This document shows, one piece after another, positions 35,727 to 47,804 of a stretch of DNA of 64,000 nucleotides. The notes under the pieces are model-generated. The model was not told the DNA's origin. It searched no databases and worked only from the letters and a program-made list of their open reading frames with translations. The stretch comes from Diadophis punctatus similis (lineage: Eukaryota; Chordata; Lepidosauria; Squamata; Dipsadidae). The translations under genes and the position numbers were made by a program. Where the stretch lies: contig JALIGW010000001.1 of NCBI GenBank assembly GCA_023053685.1, positions 157,291,047 to 157,355,046 on the forward strand, written 5' to 3'. Each line of letters starts with the position of its first letter. Position 1 is the stretch's first letter.

Positions 35727-36065
35727 CTGTGGTTCCCAACCTGTGGTACGTGTACCACTAGTGGTATGTGAGGGCCTTCCAGGTGGTACGCGAACACTTT
35801 CGGGGTCATGAACCATTTTTAGTTAGTTATTTTTTACTTCACAAAAATGTTTACTGCCTAACACAACTGTTGCCACACGCCACCCACCTGGTCCCAGCGG
35901 CCCGAGAATCCAGTTGCTGGATGCGCGGGGCCAAAAAAGGAACGGTACAATTATGGAAATAAAGTGATATCTGATCGAATTTAGTTTCTCTGGAACCAGG
36001 TGGTACGCGGCGACTGTACGGGACCTCCAAGTGGTACTCGATCACAAAAAGGTTGGGAACCACTG
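35727..36065. mobile_element. Non-autonomous hAT transposon, GGTTCCCAACC group
   Basis: 339 bp between CTGTGGTTCCCAACC and GGTTGGGAACCACTG, with the perfect 8-bp duplication ATCTAGGA (35719-35726, 36066-36073). Antiparallel to the close copy at 23468-23761. Retains a ~54-nt internal segment absent there. Confidence 0.95.
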
Positions 36066-36073
36066 ATCTAGGA

Positions 36074-37163
36074 TGGATAACTTTCCCAAGGTCAGAAATT
36101 ATTCTTTAAATTTTGGGGCAGGTGGGAGATTATAAATGGGAGCAGAATTATCCTTTTTTCCTAGGAAACTTTGTTATTGTTTTCTCTTTTTTTAAAGGTA
36201 TGTTGGGCTTATAAAGGTGGTAACAAATATCAAAAGTCCATTAAAAGCCTATAGTGAAAAAGCAAAGAAGAAGACTTTGTCCATTACTTGTGTCTACATT
36301 AAATCTTTTAGAAATTGCCTGCAGGTAGGAAAAAGTTGGTTCCTATTTCACTCTAGATGTGTCAGTCAAACACAAGATATGCCAATATATTTTCTTTGAG
36401 AAAAGCAGCATTCTTTTTGCTTGTGAAAAAAGAAGAGACTATTGAATAGCTATATTCGCAAATGTACTGAATGGCAAACTAGCTACATTTTTGTTCTGTG
36501 AACTCAGTTGGTATGCACAGTTTATAGTTCAGTATATCCAGGGAACCTAGGCAACTAGGCTAATTTAGCAAACTATGTGTTAATGAACCACGGATACTCA
36601 TTTTAGGTAAATACAACTGAGTAGCACAACTTTGCCTAACCTGATGCCCACTAGATATGCTGTGACTTCTATTCCCAAAATACCCAGCCAGCACAACCAC
36701 TGTTCATGTAATCTGGATATTCCCAACACATGCCAAGGGCCTAATGCTTTTGTATTTTGGTATGAAAGGCAGCTGCCATTCAAACGGACACAAATAATAC
36801 CTTTCTGAACTTGGCAGACGACCAACGCAGAGGGTGAAACTCAGAAGATGCTGTTTCTAAAAAACAAAAAGGTACTTAGAAGTATAACAGTTAAGTGGGC
36901 GAGATCTATGCATGCAGTGATTACTGAGGCATATCCAAATTCACACTGTATGCTTATCTGGTCATCTGTGAACTTGGTAGGTCTAGCTGATGTGGAAGAG
37001 GATTCATAGCTGTATCTGGAATGGCTAGTCCAGAATTGATGCTGAATCAAGGCAAATATTTTTTTTCAAGACAACAAAAAGTTATTTTATTTTAAATGGT
37101 CCATGTGCAACATGTAGGCTCTTTTTTTTAAAATCCACTTTTCAAAACATTTAGGCCAGATTT

Positions 37164-37194
<31 letters not shown>

Positions 37195-37589
37195 ACTTTG
37201 GGAAACATACAATTTTCAGATCTGCAAACTTTCCAATGAATACTCTAAATGTATTATGTGTGGCTCCCTTTCACACCTCCCCAAGATACTCATGCCCAAG
37301 AAATCATCAACCTATCAACCCACCAAGGTTAGCCTGGTCCTAGGAACACACATCTCCAAAATAATGAATTTTATACAAAAATGGCTTTGAATTAGCTTAG
37401 CCAGGAAAATACTGGATCCTTTCCAGGATGTGAAAGATTTCTATTAGGTTGACAAAGTCATGGGCTTGGAACAAGATAAGATCAACATCAGTTAATCAAG
37501 GTAAAATATTGAGATTACTAAGATTATAAAATGTAAATGCAGAAAGGGCATTTCTGTCATCACAACAAGGGCTGGGACAGACAACGTAG
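36074..37589. other. Unassigned, with (CA)n and a degraded DNA-element piece
   Basis: (CA)n at 37165-37193. About 36640-36770 contains GATGCCCACTAGATATGCTG and TTCCCAAAATACCCAGCCAG, weakly resembling the squamate DNA element noted at 39885. Nothing else recognised. Confidence 0.4.
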
Positions 37590-38112
37590 AATAATAGAGT
37601 TGGAAGGGACCTCAGAGGCCTTCTAATCCAACCCCCTACTTGAGCAGGAGATCCTATACCATTTCAGACAAATGGTTGCCCAGTCTCCTTTTGAAAGCCT
37701 ACAGTGATGGAGCACCCACAACTTCTGAAGGCAAGCTGTTCCATTGGTTGATTGCTGTTATAGTTAGGTAATTTCTCCTTAGTTCTAGATTGTTTCTCTC
37801 CTTGGTTAGTTTCCATCCATTGTTTCTCATCTTGCCCTTCCAACTATTTTATTGGAAAATAGTTTTACCCCCCTGATCTTTGTAGGAGCCCCTCAAATAT
37901 TGGAATACTGCTATCATGTCACCGCTAGTCCTTCTTTTCATCAGACTAGACAAACCCAATTTATATAACCATTTTTCATATGTTTTGGCCTCCAGCCCCC
38001 TAATCATTCTTGTTGCCCTTCTCTGCACTTTTTCCAGAGTCTCAACATCTTTTTTATATTGGGGCAATCAGAACTGGATGCAATATTCCAAGTGTGGTGG
38101 AATTCTACACCA
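37590..38112 (-). pseudogene. CR1 LINE, ORF2 C-terminus and 3' end
   Basis: Minus frame 38067-37849 encodes MPQYKKDVETLEKVQRRATR, MIRGLEAKTYEKWLYKLGLS and SGDMIAVFQYLRGSYK, the end of CR1 ORF2. The 3' UTR ends at 37590 with the antisense of AGAGTTGGAAGGGACCTCAG. This is the longest CR1 piece in the window; truncated at its 5' side. Confidence 0.9.
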
Positions 38113-38243
38113 TTTTTTGTGTGTAGAAATTAAGCTGAAGAGGTTGAGATTATAAGGGTAGCTGTCTTCCAAGCAGAAGAAAGCAGAGTCAAGGCACAGA
38201 GAGGAACAAAAAGCCTAGTGGTCAATAAGAGGAGCCAACCTAG
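38113..38243. other. Unassigned spacer between two LINEs
   Basis: 130 bp separating oppositely oriented CR1 and L3 pieces; part may be additional L3 5' sequence. Confidence 0.35.
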
Positions 38244-38882
38244 GAGCTGCTGATACAGTTCTACAGAGGAATCATTGAGTCTGTCATCTGCACCTCTATA
38301 ACTGTCTGGTTTGGTTCTGCAATCCAACAAGACAGACACAGACTTCAACGGATAATCAGAACTGCATAAAAAACAATTACTGCCAACCTGCCTTCCATTG
38401 AGGACCTGTATACTGCTCAAGTCAAAAAGAGGGCTGTGAAAATATTTACTGATCCCTCGCATCCTGGACATAAATTGCTTCAACTCCTACCCTCAAAACG
38501 TCGCTATAGAGCACTGCACACCAAGACAACTAGACACAAGAACAGTTTTCCCCTGAACACCATCACTCTGCTAAACAAATAATTCCCTCACCACTATCCA
38601 ACTATTCAGTAAGGCTGCCTTACTATTACTATTAGTTTTTCTCATTGTTCCTATCACTCATCTCCTCCCACTTATGACTGTATGACTGTAACTTGTTGCT
38701 TGTATCCTTACGGTTTATATTCATATTGATTGTTTCCTGATTGCTTACTTGAACCCTATGACAACCATTCTTGACAAATGTATCTTTTCTTTTATGTACA
38801 CTGAGAGCATATGCACCAAAGACAAATTCCTTGTGTGTCCAATCACACTTGGCCAATAAAGAATTCTATTCTATTCTAAAAA
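38244..38882 (+). pseudogene. CR1/L3 (Snake1-type) LINE, ORF2 C-terminus with full 3' end
   Basis: The frame 38244-38582 encodes 112 codons of ORF2 ending: LLIQFYRGIIESVICTSITV, then SIEDLYTAQVKKRAVKIFTD and HPGHKLLQLLPSKRRYRALH, with one internal stop (TAA at 38367). The 3' UTR holds CTTATGACTGTATGACTGTA and ends with CCAATCACACTTGGCCAATA, two to three ATTCT units and an A run. It is the best reference in this window for the other L3 tails. Confidence 0.85.
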
Positions 38883-39884
38883 AAAAAGACTTAAAAAATG
38901 GCAAAGAATCGGTTTCCAACAGAACCTACCCAGTATACAAACCTCATAGGAATGAATGCAAGTTGCATTTTGCGCTTGGAAACTGATGACATCCAAAATC
39001 CAGTATCTTTAATAGGTGCCACTGGAACAACTTTTGGATGAAATGGTATCCAGCTGTATTTTGCGGTAGTCATTTACGCCTTGGCTATTATGTATCAAAA
39101 ATGCATACTACAGTAGTGATTTCAAATGTTGAACATCTTCCTCTCCTTATTTGCCTTCTCTTGATTGACTAGAGTGCTATTACATCACCACAATAAGACA
39201 TCACAAAGAAAGAATGCAAAAAGACAAGGTCCAGGAAGAGACATCAGTCAGTGAAATTTTATTCCACAAACTGGCACTGTATTCTAGCAATGAGAACCAG
39301 AAGTGGGGCATTTTAATTTTCTCTGCAGTTGAAAACCCCTGCTGGGTCTGTTTATGACAGCATAATCCTCTCCAAAATTTGTTATTACAAGTGCTAATTT
39401 TTATTTTTTTTTAAACCGCAGACTTCTCACCATGGTAGAGTTATTTGATAGCAGAATTATCTGAAGTGTTACAAGTGGCCTCTGTTTGAAGAGTCATCTA
39501 GTGAAAACTGCTAAAAAAAATCATTAGGGCTTTTAAAAAAAAAAAAAATCCTTTGGGGAAAGCCCATTATTCTGCATTTTCTGTTATTAAACCCTGTAAA
39601 AAGCTGCTGAAATAGAAGCCACTCATAGTTCTTTTGATATCATACACTCCATGTATTTAATATTTAAAATACCATTTATTTTTATTTTTCACTAGATTCT
39701 GTTTTCTCTGCAACACATGCTGAAAACAAACTTACATATTACAAGTATAAAAACTCAGGGGCACAATGTAGGTTTCACTAATGTGGGAACAGGAAGCATG
39801 ATATTCAGAGCAGGGAAGAGGGAAAACTTCTCAGCGTGAGGGAAAAAACACAGCTTTTAAACTCAGATAGCTCTTTCTGTTCTG
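38883..39884. other. No recognisable feature
   Basis: About 1 kb, AT-rich; A/T runs near 39530-39550. Nothing recognised. Confidence 0.4.
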
Positions 39885-40045
39885 CTGCCCTCCAGATGTA
39901 TTGGATTGCACCTCCCATCGTTTCCAGCCAGCATGGTCATAGAGTCTCTAGGGTAGAGTATTACATTAAGGCAGCGAATGCTGGCTGGGGAATTCTGGGA
40001 GTTGAAGTCCAGACATCTTCAAGTTGCCAAGGTTGGGAAACACTG
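39885..40045. mobile_element. Two degraded squamate DNA-element fragments
   Basis: CTGCCCTCCAGATGTATTGG to CAGCATGGTCAT (39885-39942) and CTGGCTGGGGAATTCTGGGA, GTTGAAGTCCAGACATCTTC, CCAAGGTTGGGAAACACTG (39980-40045) match two common squamate non-autonomous DNA elements. Only half of each is present. Confidence 0.55.
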
Positions 40046-40767
40046 CATTAAGGAGAAAAAAACCTTGTACATTTTAAAAGAATATGCTAAGTTACTTTTT
40101 CTGTGGACTATGACAATTACCCCTCTCTAACAGAAAGTGGTTTATAGTAAGAGTCTCTCAGGTTGGAGGGACACTAGGGCACTGAATAAAAGGACTGAAA
40201 TCCCATCCCCCAAAGTCTTCAGGAAGGGCCACCGTATGAATAATATAGTGAAACCATAGAAACGCAGCCACTGAGGTAAATCCTACCTCTTTGGCAATTT
40301 TGGCTAGACGTTTCCATTGGCAATAATGGACTGTACGTGTCCTTCAAATATAGGCTGCTTTTGGAGGTGTGTAGTGAGTTTTCTCACCAAACGGTTTCCG
40401 TGACAATGTAGCCCTTCGTAGCACCCCCATGACTCTTCCTTGCACCCCCTAGGATCCTCTGTAGGTTACCTTTGCCGCAATCCACCAGTTTTATTTTCCA
40501 GGAATAGTTAACTGGAGCTTATGTGAGGTCCAAAGACATTCCTGTTAAAAAAAAGATGATATCCTGAAAAAGTAAACATTGTATAGCATAACCACTCTGA
40601 AATAAATTGCACTGAATGAGGAAAACGGAACTTTTTTCCCCCCTTTATCTCTTTCTTGAAAATTCCATTTAGTGCAAGGAGTTAGTGAACATTCCATTTA
40701 GTGCTGTTATTCTGTATTGATTGACAGAGAAAAGAGATATAAATTGTGACTTTGATTATTGGGGTTA
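40046..40767. other. No recognisable feature
   Basis: A short duplication of ATTCCATTTAGTGC occurs near 40662 and 40690. Nothing else recognised. Confidence 0.4.
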
Positions 40768-40860
40768 TTCTTCCTTCCTTCCTTCCTTCCTTCCTTCCTT
40801 CCTTCCTTCCTTCCTTCCTTCCTTCCTTCCTTCCTTCCTTCCTTCCTTCCTTCCTTCCTT
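40768..40860. repeat. (CCTT)n microsatellite
   Basis: Over 20 uninterrupted CCTT units. Confidence 0.97.
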
Positions 40861-42057
40861 TGCCAAATTTCAGCAGCTATTTGCTGTTGAGATAATATGA
40901 TTGACCCAAAAAATTAACATAAACCAAATGTATACTTTGGAACTTTTTCCTTTCTTTTTTCACCAGCTCATGTCAGGAAAGACTTCTGTCCTAGCACTAC
41001 AGCTGGGCAGAAACCTCTTTGGGCTTTGGTGAAGATCTGGTAAAGGAGACAGATGTGCTCAACAAACATCCGGGTGAGTTGTGGCAGCTGTGGTCCATCC
41101 TTTGCTGTGCTTGCCAAAGCTGTGCCAGAGGTGGTGAGTTGGCTGGAGAAAGTAAAATATACATTTCACGTTGTTCATCAAAAATTTTGTAAAGCAGAGC
41201 AAAGCAAATTAAAACAATCATGCACCTCTCTTTGTTAAAGTGAGATGATCATTTTACTTTGAAATAAAGCTTTGAAGGAGTCCTTCACACCTATTATATA
41301 CTATAATAATGTTAAATTGAAGGACCCCTTTGAAGAATACAGTAGCACAACCCCAAATTATGATACTTTCAACTCTAAAAGCATTATAACGCTGTAATTA
41401 AATCAGTGCCTTTTTATTATTTATATTCCAGTATAAAATAGATTAATGTTCACGATTTCAAAAAATCTTTGTCTAGTTTATAACCAATATTGCATTTATT
41501 AAAAGAAAGAAAGAGCCTTATTGAACAGTAAATAATACATTTAAAGTTCTGTATGGATGCTTGAATCTGACTCTAAAGTTTGACTTTGAATGTTCTAGCT
41601 AGACCATGCAATTCATTAATGTAACAATTTAGATGGGATTCTTAAACTATTCCAACTTTTCTTGCATGTAAATTCTCTTTCTCTGAAGATCAAACTGCTC
41701 AAAAAGTTAATCATGCTGTTAGTTCATGTTCCCTAGGGAACCAACTCAAGATTGGATTTGCTGTACAACAGGACTGAGACTTTGGACAAGCCAGCAGAGA
41801 AAGTAGCCATGATTAACTACAGGCATTCTGGGATGACATGGGGCATCTGATTCCTTTGAAAGTGGGCTTAGCGTAGTTCTGGTGTCACTGGACCTCAGAT
41901 AACAGATGTATTTGAAATTCAGCAAATCAAAGTCAATTGAATGGGCTCAAGCTGCTCTCAAGCTACTAAAAGGATCTGCCCACTGTCCTTCAGAGTCATT
42001 CTCCATGCCATCTACATTTTGTCTCACTACCAACACTTTAGGACCAGGAAGATGGAA
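40861..42057. other. No recognisable feature
   Basis: About 1.2 kb. Small opposed frames near 41000-41238 show no domain. Confidence 0.4.
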
Positions 42058-42160
42058 AAGATACCTTGTTAGAAGAAAATAATGGCAAACCACTACTGTT
42101 ACTAAGAAATGGATGTGTCTGTGTAGTCACCAGGAGTCCTTAGGCTCTGTTAGTTAGAAT
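42058..42160 (+). mobile_element. Possible Bov-B LINE or Bov-B-tailed SINE fragment
   Basis: AATGGCAAACCACTACTGTT and GTAGTCACCAGGAGTC resemble the conserved 3' part of Bov-B elements. Too short and diverged to decide between the LINE and a SINE. Confidence 0.4.
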
Positions 42161-42327
42161 GAACATTTTCTCCATGAAACTTTGGGAAAAAGAAATGTTC
42201 ATTTATAAGGGAGAGGAAGTGATTTTGCTCCAAATGAAAATCATACTAGAACTAGAGCAAGAGAATGAAAGATGGGCATGGGGTTCTTTCAAAGAATATT
42301 TAGGTGCACCAATATAATACTGCTAAG

Positions 42328-42882
42328 CAGGGGCGGGTTCCTAATTTTTTTTACTACCACTCTGTGGGCGTGGCTTATTTTGTGGGTGTGGCTTGCCATC
42401 CATGTGACTGGGTGGGCGTGGCTTGCCAGCCATGTGACCGGGTGGGCGTGGCTTCTTGGACTGCTGAAGGGAGGGGAACTGAGATAGGTCCTGCCGCCCA
42501 TTCCCCCTCCCCTCAGCAGCCCGAGAAGCCTCAAACGTGCGAAAATGCCTAGGATCATCACTGTGCGTTCATGGCTTCTCGGACTGCTGAAGGGAGGGGA
42601 ATGGAGATAGTTCCTGCCGCTTGTTCTTTCAGCGTCTCACGCACTCCCTCAGCCATCCTCCCCTGCTTGGACTCACTGTGGGTAGGAAGGCAGCGCATGC
42701 GCAGTGCTGGAAGCTCGGCTTCTGGGCATGCGCAGAAGAAATTTTTAAAAAAAATTTTTTAAAAATTCTTTAAAAATGGCGGCGCCCAGGCATCGGCAAC
42801 CGACCGCACCGGTACTGTGACGTCACCAGCGGGCTGCTACCAGTGCTATAGAGTGGACCGCACCGGTAGGAACCCACCACTG
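42328..42882. mobile_element. Non-autonomous hAT transposon, GGGTGGGTTCC group, 555 bp
   Basis: Ends CAGGGGCGGGTTCC and GGAACCCACCACTG; perfect 8-bp duplication CTGCTAAG (42320-42327, 42883-42890). The left interior has tandem GTGGGCGTGGCTTGCC units, the middle a duplicated GGACTGCTGAAGGGAGGGGA segment (42458, 42580), and the right an exact NRF1-type palindrome GCGCATGCGC at 42693-42702. Confidence 0.92.
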
Positions 42883-42890
42883 CTGCTAAG

Positions 42891-43036
42891 GCCAGATGCT
42901 GCATTTTAGTTTCTAACATACATAATATCTTCTGTCAAACAATGGAATATCATCCTGTAATGGGTACTGGCCCCAATCATACTTGTTTCATAAGTGTTTG
43001 ACTTTCCCTCCTACTTGAAGATGCTAAGATTTAGAG
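42891..43036. other. No recognisable feature
   Basis: Short spacer between two hAT elements. Confidence 0.4.
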
Positions 43037-43584
43037 CGGGGGTACCAAACTCAAGGCTCAAGGGTGCTTAGATGTGGCCCGCGGGGCAGGTCTGGAAATA
43101 GCAAAGGACTGGCCCATGGGGCTATCAAAAATGGGGTGTGCCCTGTCCGCGACTCCCGCAACTGCTTTTGGCCTCCGGACTGGTCCAGGAGGCCTTCCAG
43201 GCCCAAAACAGGGCCTCCGGAGTATTGCAGGAGGCTCCCCTTGACTCAGAAGGTTATAAAAGGGAGGAAAAGTAAAATATTTTACCTTTCAGACTTGCAG
43301 GATTCTGCTACTAGCCTATGTCAATAATTTATAGTTCTAGTCTTTCTATGGAGTCAGTTTCTTGATCTGGTCTCTCTCTCATAAGGTGATCAAGTAAGTA
43401 TTAAAAAAACAAAATCACAGAAATGTACGCCTCTCTATTTTTATAAGTTTATAAAACCATGTCTGCGAAGGTGCGGTTCTGTGTCACGCCCACCGTGGCC
43501 ACGCCCACCACACCCACACCCGGCCCTCCAAGGTCAAACCCAATCCTGATGTGGCCCTCAATGAAATTGAGTTTGACACCCCTG
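43037..43584. mobile_element. Non-autonomous hAT transposon, GTGTCAAACTC group
   Basis: Left end CGGGGGTACCAAACTC and right end GAGTTTGACACCCCTG; flanks ATTTAGAG and ATTTAAGG agree only at the first five bases, so the duplication has decayed. GATGTGGCCC-type motifs near both ends, CACGCCCACC repeats inside. 548 bp. Confidence 0.75.
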
Positions 43585-43592
43585 ATTTAAGG

Positions 43593-44023
43593 GGTGCTAG
43601 GTAAGGTAATCTTGTTTACAAGTTGCAGACTATTACTGATCACAGCATGCTTTCATGTTATGGTTATTAGATAATTAGAACAAATTTGTGAGACAATACC
43701 AGGAAAAAGAGAGAAACTTTGCAGAAAAGAAAAACTGGCTTGAAGATGTGCATGACAGCACTATCAATGTGCTGCCAGTTCAAAAATCCTGACATTAGTT
43801 TACATGGCATACAATTAGCTGTAATGCTGTCATTTTCAGGGCCAGTTATTGAATCATTGCTTCTCAATGAACTGCATCCGCTGTCTTGCTTGCTCAGTGC
43901 ATGAAGCTAGTACAGAATGCCAGCTGTACAGAATAAAGCTGGCAGAGAATTGAAGATCTGAACTACTAAACTTACTTTTTTTCTCAATTTTATTTTCTAT
44001 TCAGTGAATAAGAAGAAGAAAGA
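43593..44023. other. No recognisable feature
   Basis: A GAA-rich patch lies at 44008-44023. No gene or repeat family recognised. Confidence 0.4.
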
Positions 44024-44110
44024 AGAAAGCAAAGCCAGTACCAATAGCAATTGGTGCTTTGGCTGCAATCCCAAATTATCTGGCAATGTCACTGAATACC
44101 ATGGGCATTC
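44024..44110 (+). pseudogene. R4/Dong-like LINE C-terminal block
   Basis: The plus strand encodes VPIAIGALAAIPNYLAMSLN followed by TMGIH and a stop, matching the IGALGxIPxxL block near the end of restriction-like-endonuclease LINEs. It parallels the block in the relic at 17400-17935. The 3' limit is not clear. Confidence 0.55.
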
Positions 44111-44404
44111 ACTGATTATGCAACCATCCATTTCAACAACCCCCAGTGAATCACTACCTTGACCACTCTAAACCTGGCCTTTGGGAAGGGCTCAAAAAGT
44201 GAATCAAACTGCCAAATCCAGCCTAAATATCTGGCTGACCATGCGGCCAATCATATTTGAAAATAAAAATAAAAAATTCTTTCTCTCCTATTATAAGCAT
44301 AACATCCCCCCCATCTAATTTTGTTTTAAATCTCCTAATCCTTCCTCATATCCCGATCCAGATCTATTCAAAAAGATGTCTCAAAGTGAGCATTTATATA
44401 GGAC
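44111..44404. other. Unassigned; may be 3' UTR of the preceding LINE
   Basis: No recognisable motif; AT-rich towards 44260. Confidence 0.35.
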
Positions 44405-44495
44405 TACAAAACCCTAGTGGCAGGACTAGAACTCAGTCTCCCACTTTCCAGCCTGGTGTCTTCACCACTACACCTAACTGGCTCTCTTCTTACAA
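44405..44495 (-). mobile_element. MIR/CORE-SINE tRNA-end fragment
   Basis: GACTAGAACTCAGTCTCCCA and GTCTTCACCACTACACC are the antisense B-box and A-box parts of an old MIR-type SINE. Confidence 0.6.
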
Positions 44496-45156
44496 GATAC
44501 GTAATGGGAAATGATTTCCCTTTAATTCAATTATTTAAAGTGTTCCATTTGATAACTTCCCATGTGACAGGGCTGTGCAAAACAGTCAAAACTAACACTG
44601 AAGCAGCCACACATTTTGCAAGGCTTGCGTGTGGTTGTTTTGAATGCTGCTGCAGTCTGCTTCGGCATGCATGTGGATGCTAAACAGAAGTCTGGTCTGT
44701 ACACAAACCATGGTCAGTTTTTGAACCCTTGCAAAAGATGAAGCTGCTTTATAGGGCACTGAAGAGGCCTGACTTGTCAACCTGTGCATTTAGATGAAAT
44801 GGGAGTGTCTATCTGTTTTCAGGTTACAAACCACATAGTCTTCATTTTTGTGGAGCTTACTTGGGAGCAAGAAATAGGTGGAGTCAGGGAAAAGCATATA
44901 ATAGATCTAATGTAATTGAAATAGACATTTAATTAAAAATTAACTGAGTACACAATCATGATTATTTCATAAAAATCTACCACCTGCACCTCCAAATGAA
45001 ATTCATTGTTAACTTTGGAGAGATTCTGGGGTTTCACCAAGACTTGAGATACATTCCCTGGAAACTCAGGCTGTGTTGTGTTGGAACAATCCAGTACTGG
45101 GTTTTTTTGTGCAAAACAGTTTGTTTAAAAAGTTGCTGGTCTTTTACTAAATGTTT
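44496..45156. other. No recognisable feature
   Basis: It ends with the left target duplication of the following hAT. Confidence 0.4.
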
Positions 45157-45563
45157 CAGGGGTGGATTCCTCCTGGTTCGGACCAGATTGCCTGAACCGG
45201 TAGCGACCCGCTGGTGACGTCACGATGGCGTCACGGATCCGGTTCGGTCGGTGCCAGTCCGTGGGCGCCACCATCTTTTTTTTGGAATTTTTTCTGAATA
45301 TTTTTACTGTTTGGAATTTTTTTCCTCTGCTGCTGCTTGAAAAAGGGCCCTCCTGCCCGCCCCCGGGTTTATACTTACCTTTATTCCTTCGCCCGAAGCA
45401 CAGCTGATCAGCTCTTCAGCTGTGTTTCAGGCTGATTATAGCTACTGAGCATGTGTGGAAGCAGAATGGCATGAGGAGACGCCCACGTGTGAGTGTAGCG
45501 ATCGCGCGCGCGCGAAACATCGCGATGCGAACTGGTGCCGAAGGTAAGTGGAACCCACCCCTG
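45157..45563. mobile_element. Non-autonomous hAT transposon, GGGTGGGTTCC group
   Basis: Ends CAGGGGTGGATTCC and GGAACCCACCCCTG; perfect 8-bp duplication AAATGTTT (45149-45156, 45564-45571). Shares the CAGCTGATCAGCTCTTCAGC block and ACCGGTAGCGACC with 22735. Very CpG-rich near 45495-45535 (CGATCGCGCGCGCGCG). Confidence 0.95.
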
Positions 45564-45630
45564 AAATGTTTCAATATTCCTTGTGTAGTACTTTTTCACA
45601 GAGAGAAACTGAACTTCTCTGACATGTTCT

Positions 45631-45637
45631 ACACACA

Positions 45638-45689
<52 letters not shown>
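45631..45689. repeat. (CA)n microsatellite
   Basis: About 29 CA units with one CATA interruption. Confidence 0.97.
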
Positions 45690-45691
<2 letters not shown>

Positions 45692-46602
45692 CAAAAAACA
45701 ACAACAATCCAGTATCTGTACATTAGGAAAGAAGAATGTGGACAAAATAGAAACAATTGAGATATCAGAAAGTGTTTGTGGCTATGTAAAGCATTAATTT
45801 TTAAGGGGAAAAGTGGGTAATTGTGGAGCTGGGATCTGCGATGCCTACCTGTAGCCATCTGATATATTTAACCACGTTGGAAATGTAATTCTCATGTGTG
45901 ATGTTGCAATGGGCTTTGGCAAATTTGAATTCTGTGGGAAATAATGTAATTCTATCAAGGGACTTCACTATCTAATTCTCTGGTTTTTAATTAATAGATT
46001 GGATGAAAAGAGAACACTGAGTTCTCATTTCTCCCCAGCTCCCCAAGCTTCATTTTAATACAGATTTATTTATAGCTTAAGATGCAGGGCTATTCAGTGA
46101 TGGGCTGGTGTGACATTTTATGTTTGAAAAAAGATAATTTGTATTGTGAGGACAAGAAACCGCTTTCTCTTTGTACAGCTATGTTGAATGCAAAGAATAT
46201 TAATGTTGAACATAAGCCTTCTTTTTTGGGTGGAGGGAAAGGTTGTTCTTATTCAGTTTGGGACAAAAGATTATTATTTTTCTCTCTCTTTCAAAGTTGG
46301 AGAAATCTTCAGAGGTATGTTGTATAGTTCTGCCACTTAATTTACTGGCCAAGAAATGAGGATGAGTGCTTGATCTTGTTTTCCTGTCTTCTTGAGGTTC
46401 AATTAAATTGCAAAGCAACGCATAATGAGCACCACCTCTTCTGATAAAGCCCTCTTCTCTGAAGCCAGAGAATCTCCAATGCAATGGAGAGATGTGCAAC
46501 AGAAAACCACATCAGTGTCCTTTCCCACTCTGCAATGGTAAAGTATCAGGCTATCCCTATCATTAGGAAGAAAGAGGACATTGCTTCAGGCAATATGGCA
46601 CT
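45690..46602. other. No recognisable feature
   Basis: About 0.9 kb with no repeat family or coding frame recognised. Confidence 0.4.
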
Positions 46603-46838
46603 AGCAATAGCACTTAGATTTATATACCGCTTCATGGTGCTTTTACAGCCCTCTCTAAGCGGTTTACAGAGTTCATCTTATTGTCCCCAACAATCTGGGT
46701 CCTCATTTTACCCACCTCGGAAAGATGGAAGGCTGAGTCAACCTTGAGCAGGTGAGATTTGAACTGCCAAACTGCAGCTAACAATCAGCTGAAGTAGCCT
46801 GCAGTACTGCACTCTAACCACTGCGCCACTTCGGCTCT
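46603..46838 (-). mobile_element. MIR-like tRNA-derived SINE, ATTGCT-tail subtype
   Basis: Antisense copy: tail GCAATAGCACTTAGATTTAT, body GGAAGGCTGAGTCAACCTTG, head CACTGCGCCACTTCGGCTC. Nearly full length. Confidence 0.9.
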
Positions 46839-47561
46839 TTAATATATTACGGTAGAAAGACTGGCAGATTGGAATCAAGCTGTGACCTCCAAGGGTTTCT
46901 GATTTTGCCTGAAGATGCTGTTGGTTGGCTCCATTTTTGCTCTGCTACTATCTTCTGCTGCCTGCCACTGGTTAAAAAAAATGGGGGGGGGGACAAGTTT
47001 CCAGAGTGCCTGGCTACCCCAGTATCACAATCAGGCACTAGGTATTACAAGTCACTTGGTGGGAGAGTGTTGCTCAAAGTGAGGTGATATATAGCTAACT
47101 ATCACTGTGGACTGCCAAGACATCACTTCATGAACCTGTCCAAACCAAGCATTGTAACCAGCAACTTTTCTGTAAGAAATCATGCTGCAGTTCTTTGGAG
47201 CACATTCCTCTCCTGAAGACAAGGGGCCAGAAGTACGATAGGGGTCTTAGCATGGAGTCATAAGTGGTGACCACAGTCCTTTCACCTCAAGTGGCAAATG
47301 GCATTTCAGCCACTTCAATAAACTCCAAAGGCCCATCAACAATCAGGCACCATACAAAATTAGATTTTAAGACCCAGAAGAGAAGACATCTTTCAGTAAC
47401 TGAAAGGCTTCCAAGATCCATTTGACTCAGGAGGTGTCAACATGGTACTAAGCCCTTTTCCCAGTGTTGAATACTCCAAACATAAGTGGGATTATCAATC
47501 CTCTAGTTCCCACTCATAGCTAACAAAAATTCTAGAACCCAACTTGTCAACTCATCTTTAG
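46839..47561. other. No recognisable feature
   Basis: A run of G lies at 46983-46992. Nothing recognised otherwise. Confidence 0.4.
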
Positions 47562-47804
47562 CAGGGGTGAAATTCTATTTTTTCCCCTACCGGTTCTCTG
47601 GGCGTGGCTTGGTGGGCGTGGCAGGGGAAGGATACTGCAAAATCCCCATTCCCACTCCACTCCAGGGGAAGGATACTGCAAAATCTCCATTCCCACCCCA
47701 CTCTGGGGCCAGCCAGAGGTGGTATTTGCCGGTTCTCCGAACTACTCAAAATTTCCGCTACCGGTTCTCCAGAACCTGTCAGAACCTGCTGGATTTCATC
47801 CCTG
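47562..47804. mobile_element. Non-autonomous hAT, GTGAAATCC group
   Basis: Left end CAGGGGTGAAATTC, right end GGATTTCATCCCTG. Flanks ATCTTTAG and ATTTTAGG are only partly alike. Antiparallel relative of 11578, with two rather than three copies of the GGGGAAGGATACTGCAAAAT unit. Confidence 0.8.
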
